Positions 60,763-64,000 of a stretch of 64,000 bases of DNA are shown in pieces. Numbering within the stretch: position 1 is the first letter of the stretch; each line of letters opens with the position of its first letter. The notes under the pieces were generated by a model. The model did not search any database and was not told the origin of the DNA. It was given only the letters and a program-made list of their open reading frames with translations. Both the position numbers and the translations under genes were made by a program. The DNA is from Lingula anatina (lineage: Eukaryota > Brachiopoda > Lingulata > Lingulida > Lingulidae), in contig NW_019775566.1 of the NCBI RefSeq assembly GCF_001039355.2, forward strand, positions 50,596-114,595, given 5' to 3'.

Positions 60763-62145
60763 TATATGCCAAAAGACCTTGTAATGTACAAATCCATTCA
60801 TGAACAAAAATAAAAATGTGTATTGCTAACAGACAATGAGGTTTTGCGTGCTATAACTGAATTGAATTTTGAGATGTTGCATCATAATTGGCTTGCTATT
60901 TTTGGTGTGAGTCTAAAGTTGCATTTATTTTAATAATATACTTTGATATCCGTTGATACTGGTATGTATACTAGTACCAGTATTTGTTAACTGAACATTT
61001 GCTTAGATGGCTTTAGTTTTTTTTTTATTATTCTGGCTAATTGAATTTGAAAAAAAAAAAGAAGCTTTTAAAGCAGTGGTGGCAGCAGAGAGCTCAGTCT
61101 CTTAAATGCAATAGAATGATTGCACTTGTATTTTGCTTACACGCTTGCCTGTATATTAAATACAATTTCACGCGTTCCAGGTGAAACACTGGTGCAATTA
61201 TTTTATTGTTTGAAGCAGCAGCCTGGGATAAGTTGGTTACATCTACTTATCAGCCACTGAATGTGCAACAGTAGATGTCTCGTGTTGTAACAACTACTTA
61301 AATCACGATTTTAGCAGTAAACAATAGGCCACATAGTGCTCTGTTCCTGGCAGAGTCAGGACATGAATGAATACAGAAATACATGAAATTGAGCACGGAA
61401 TTGTTTTCTGCTTGAACTGTGGTTAAGTCGATCATAATGCACTCAACCGAAGCTTTACATGTCTAATACATATATTATTTGCTGGGCTAGGTGAAGTTCC
61501 CAAAGACTGTATTAGGCAGTCTTATCCTCTGTAACACTGGGAATGGGCCTTTAGTAAGAGAAATTGGTTCAAATATAAATGATGTCACCAAATGACAAAA
61601 AAATTCTAAGAGACAATTTTAAGGTTTTTAACGCTTAAATGCGAAGCAAATTTTTAACTGAAAACATTTTTTTCGCATATTTCTCTTAAATTTTCAGAAT
61701 AAATATATATTCCCACAATTTGGCCTCAACTGAATGAGCATTGTTTAATATCAATATTAGTCAATAATAAGACCATATTTATTAAACAGATGTTAATGTT
61801 TCAGCATTCAGAGTAATTAAAGTTAAACTTGTATTAATCTTTTTTTTTTTTTTTTTTTTATTTTTCAGCGGCATTGACATGGTTGGACTTCTCACAAAGA
61901 TAGGAATCGGAACACAGTATTTAGAATCTGGAGTCCTCACAGGCGCCAGTACATTTGTGATTGCTTATGCTGTACATAAAGTGTTTGCTCCAGTTAGAAT
62001 AGCCATCACACTCAGTGTGACCCCTTTTCTGGTCAGGTATCTCAGAAATATTGGACTGCTCAAACCACCCAAGGCAGCAGTTGTGAAACCTGCTGACGAG
62101 ACTGAATCAACTCCAGGGGGAGACTCTAAAACAGACAAGCTATGA
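57589..62145 (+). CDS. FAM210B: FAM210B-like mitochondrial membrane protein with long N-terminal extension (3 coding exons, 422 aa predicted)
   Basis: Coding exons 57589-58359, 59391-59611 and 61869-62145; junctions are ACAAG|gtaaag to ttcag|GAG (phase 0) and ACAAG|gtaaag to ttcag|CGG (phase 2). Exons 2-3 encode the DUF1279 domain: a KDYGSTVVVFHVSLSLAS block, then YLAVTSGIDM, and in exon 3 ASTFVIAYAVHKVFAPVRI and RYLRNIGLLKPP, which match FAM210B rather than FAM210A as I know the family. Family members are mitochondrial membrane proteins linked to mitochondrial metabolism and erythroid differentiation. Exon 1 (257 residues) starts with an Arg/Ser-rich presequence lacking acidic residues for over 30 positions, and has a CX9C at Cys201-Cys211. 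If exon 1 is not spliced at 58359 it ends at 58380 as a 263-residue protein, so a separate or alternative product cannot be excluded. Vertebrate FAM210B is about 190 residues, so the extension is unusual. Poly(A) signals lie near 63250 and 63381. Confidence 0.82.
60728..60763. repeat. (CA)n microsatellite in intron 2 of FAM210B-like gene
   Basis: Lies about 45 bases beyond the outer end of the right inverted arm. Confidence 0.85.
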
Positions 62146-63390
62146 TAGATTGTTGAACTACTAGGACTAGCATTTATAAAAACCAATGACTAGAAAAAAC
62201 ATCCAGTTGAAAGAAGGGATGTAGTAAAAAAATATCTCGATAAAAGGCAGCAGATTAAGTTCTCATTAACTGGATAATACTAGTGCATTTATTCACTGAT
62301 GAGTACTTTGACAGATGCATTTACCAAAGTGCCCTTTTTTTAGTATTTATTTAGGTTTGTCAGTCTATGCTCTCCATAGGGGGAAGCAAAAATCAATTTG
62401 CATCCTAGAAAACAGCCTGCTTGCTTTGTTAAATAACACTTAATCAGTGATGACCTGTAAGGTGACCTGTTGTGTAGCATCCAGATTGTTGAAGGGTAGA
62501 TACTCACTGGAGTGTACACAATCTTTACTCTGTGTGAAATCTACCTGAACTGAAGGGGGTTCTTTTTCATTAAAAAAAAAAAAAAGTGGACCTACCCACC
62601 CCATCCCTCCCAAGATGACCCAAGCGGATATTAGGCATAGGAGCCACTAGATCAAATTTTGATTCAGCATCGACCTTTTTCGACCAGAGTTTTTTTTTTT
62701 TTAAACCCACCACCCTTTGCTACATTCATATCCAAACTCAAAACCTTTGTGAGGTTGTGTAGTGGAATCAACAGCTTATAAAGGATGTAAATAAAAATGC
62801 AGTCTTTGAATCTGCAAGTTTACAGGCATTATTTTGAAAAAGAACACAATACAATGGTGGTCAGGAAGCACTAGAAAATGGTTAAAGATGCCAAGAAAAT
62901 GTGTTACAAATATTTTTGTAAAAGGAAAAAAAAAAGAAAGAATTGACATTATAACCAGAATTCATATTAAACAGTATTTATGAACATGGAAATCCTAACA
63001 TATCAGAGTGGATTTGTGAATGATGTACATGTAGATAAAATGCAATTTAAACGAAGTTTTGGGAAGGTATAAATTTGCCTTATGATCTTGTTTAGGGATG
63101 ATTTTATCACTGGAAATAATCTACACGTATTTATATAGACTACCAAGTATGTCACTAAGGGTATTGCAGTAGGATATCTAATATCAAGTTTATTACATTA
63201 TAATTAAAATATGGTAAATATCATTACCCATATTACACTTGTAGATTGAAATAAAGATAGCAATAAATGTAACTTGTAAATAAGAACAAATGTTTAATTG
63301 GATATAATAACTATGGATGTATATGTTTCCCTTTGATCCTTATTAATTTGCTATTTTGTAACATGGCCAAAAATTGATGAAATAAACTGT
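62146..63390 (+). other. Probable 3' UTR of FAM210B-like gene
   Basis: No further exon. AATAAA signals at about 63250 and 63381 mark plausible ends. A-runs and T-runs at 62570 and 62691. Confidence 0.45.
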
Positions 63391-64000
63391 GGGGAAATTC
63401 AGTTGTTCATATAACTTGCTTGTGAGATTATGGTTGAAGACGTTTAGAGAAAGTTCCAAAGCAAAAGCAAAGATATTGTCAAGTTTACAGAATGCGTGAA
63501 AACCAAAACCATATCTAATTTCAGTGTGTTAGGTGAGACAGCTGCATTGTGTCTTGGTTGAGATGGGTTCAGAAAACAGACCAACGCACTATTCTATCGC
63601 ATCCGTCAACGCAAGACATCTCATCGATTTACTGCATTGGGTAGACATTTGCTCTACACGCAGATTAAGTAGTTTTCAGTATGAGTGATTTAACAAACAT
63701 AGACTGCAAGCTGTTATAAAGTTTTATATTGCTGATATGGGCCCTGTTGTTAAAAATTTGTAATTTGCTTGTTCGCGGTTTCTATTTTCTTTAATTTGCC
63801 ATACAGTCGTATGTATAAAATTTGAATAATACGATATATGTAAAGGACACGTCAATCAAAAGGAAATCGTGCAAAACGCTGAAACCCACATCACGAGCAA
63901 TATCGGTGGCTTTTTTGAGAGAACAAATAGAAACTCGCAAATCACATCAAAACCTATGATAGAGGGTGCACAAATGGCTTTGGCAATGTCTCTTATATAG
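63391..64000. other. Gene-free end of window
   Basis: Nothing recognisable as an exon, repeat or RNA. Confidence 0.35.

Noticed and set aside
1-64000. CRISPR arrays, bacterial operons, rRNA or tRNA genes
   Set aside because: No regularly spaced repeats, no prokaryotic gene layout and no recognisable RNA gene; the DNA is clearly animal nuclear sequence.

Overview
The window is nuclear DNA of an animal. The genes have GT-AG introns, poly(A) signals, long AT-rich introns, microsatellites and many short inverted-repeat transposons. The gene families (SLC46-type transporters, a FAM210B-like mitochondrial protein) and the repeat types fit a marine invertebrate, possibly a deuterostome such as a lancelet or acorn worm, but the sequence alone does not settle the species.

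Layout. 1-11.4 kb is gene-poor and dense in MITE-like elements. From 11.5 to 55.8 kb there is an array of seven SLC46-like major facilitator transporter genes, all with one architecture: a large first coding exon of about 1.2 kb, then exons of exactly 84 and 157 nt, then a variable tail exon. Intron phases are 1, 1 and 2. Genes 1 and 2 (11.5-14.6 and 18.4-21.5 kb) form one tandem pair with a repeat unit of about 7 kb. Genes 3A and 4A (24.9-34.1 kb) and 3B and 4B (35.0-44.5 kb) form a nearly identical 10-kb tandem pair. Gene 4C (52.9-55.8 kb) is a further copy on the minus strand. Gene 3B is broken in exon 1 at a single N; gene 4C has a shortened tail.

From 48.1 to 60.7 kb lies a large inverted repeat centred near 54.4 kb. 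Each arm carries the first two coding exons of a mitochondrial FAM210B-like gene. Only the right arm runs on to the terminal exon (61.9-62.1 kb), so the right copy is complete (57589-62145, 422 aa predicted) and the left copy is partial. A 257-residue first exon with a mitochondrial presequence and a CX9C motif splices in phase onto the conserved DUF1279 domain, giving an unusually long FAM210B. Predicted NRF1-like and E-box sites lie upstream in both arms.

Several homology breakpoints coincide with N's (24830, 35408, 47731-47961, 56258). Some of the duplication, above all the inverted arm, may therefore be a second haplotype placed in the scaffold and not real genome structure. The duplicated blocks also give pairs of filled and empty sites for several transposons, which fix their target-site duplications and relative insertion times. 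No rRNA, tRNA or CRISPR was recognised.
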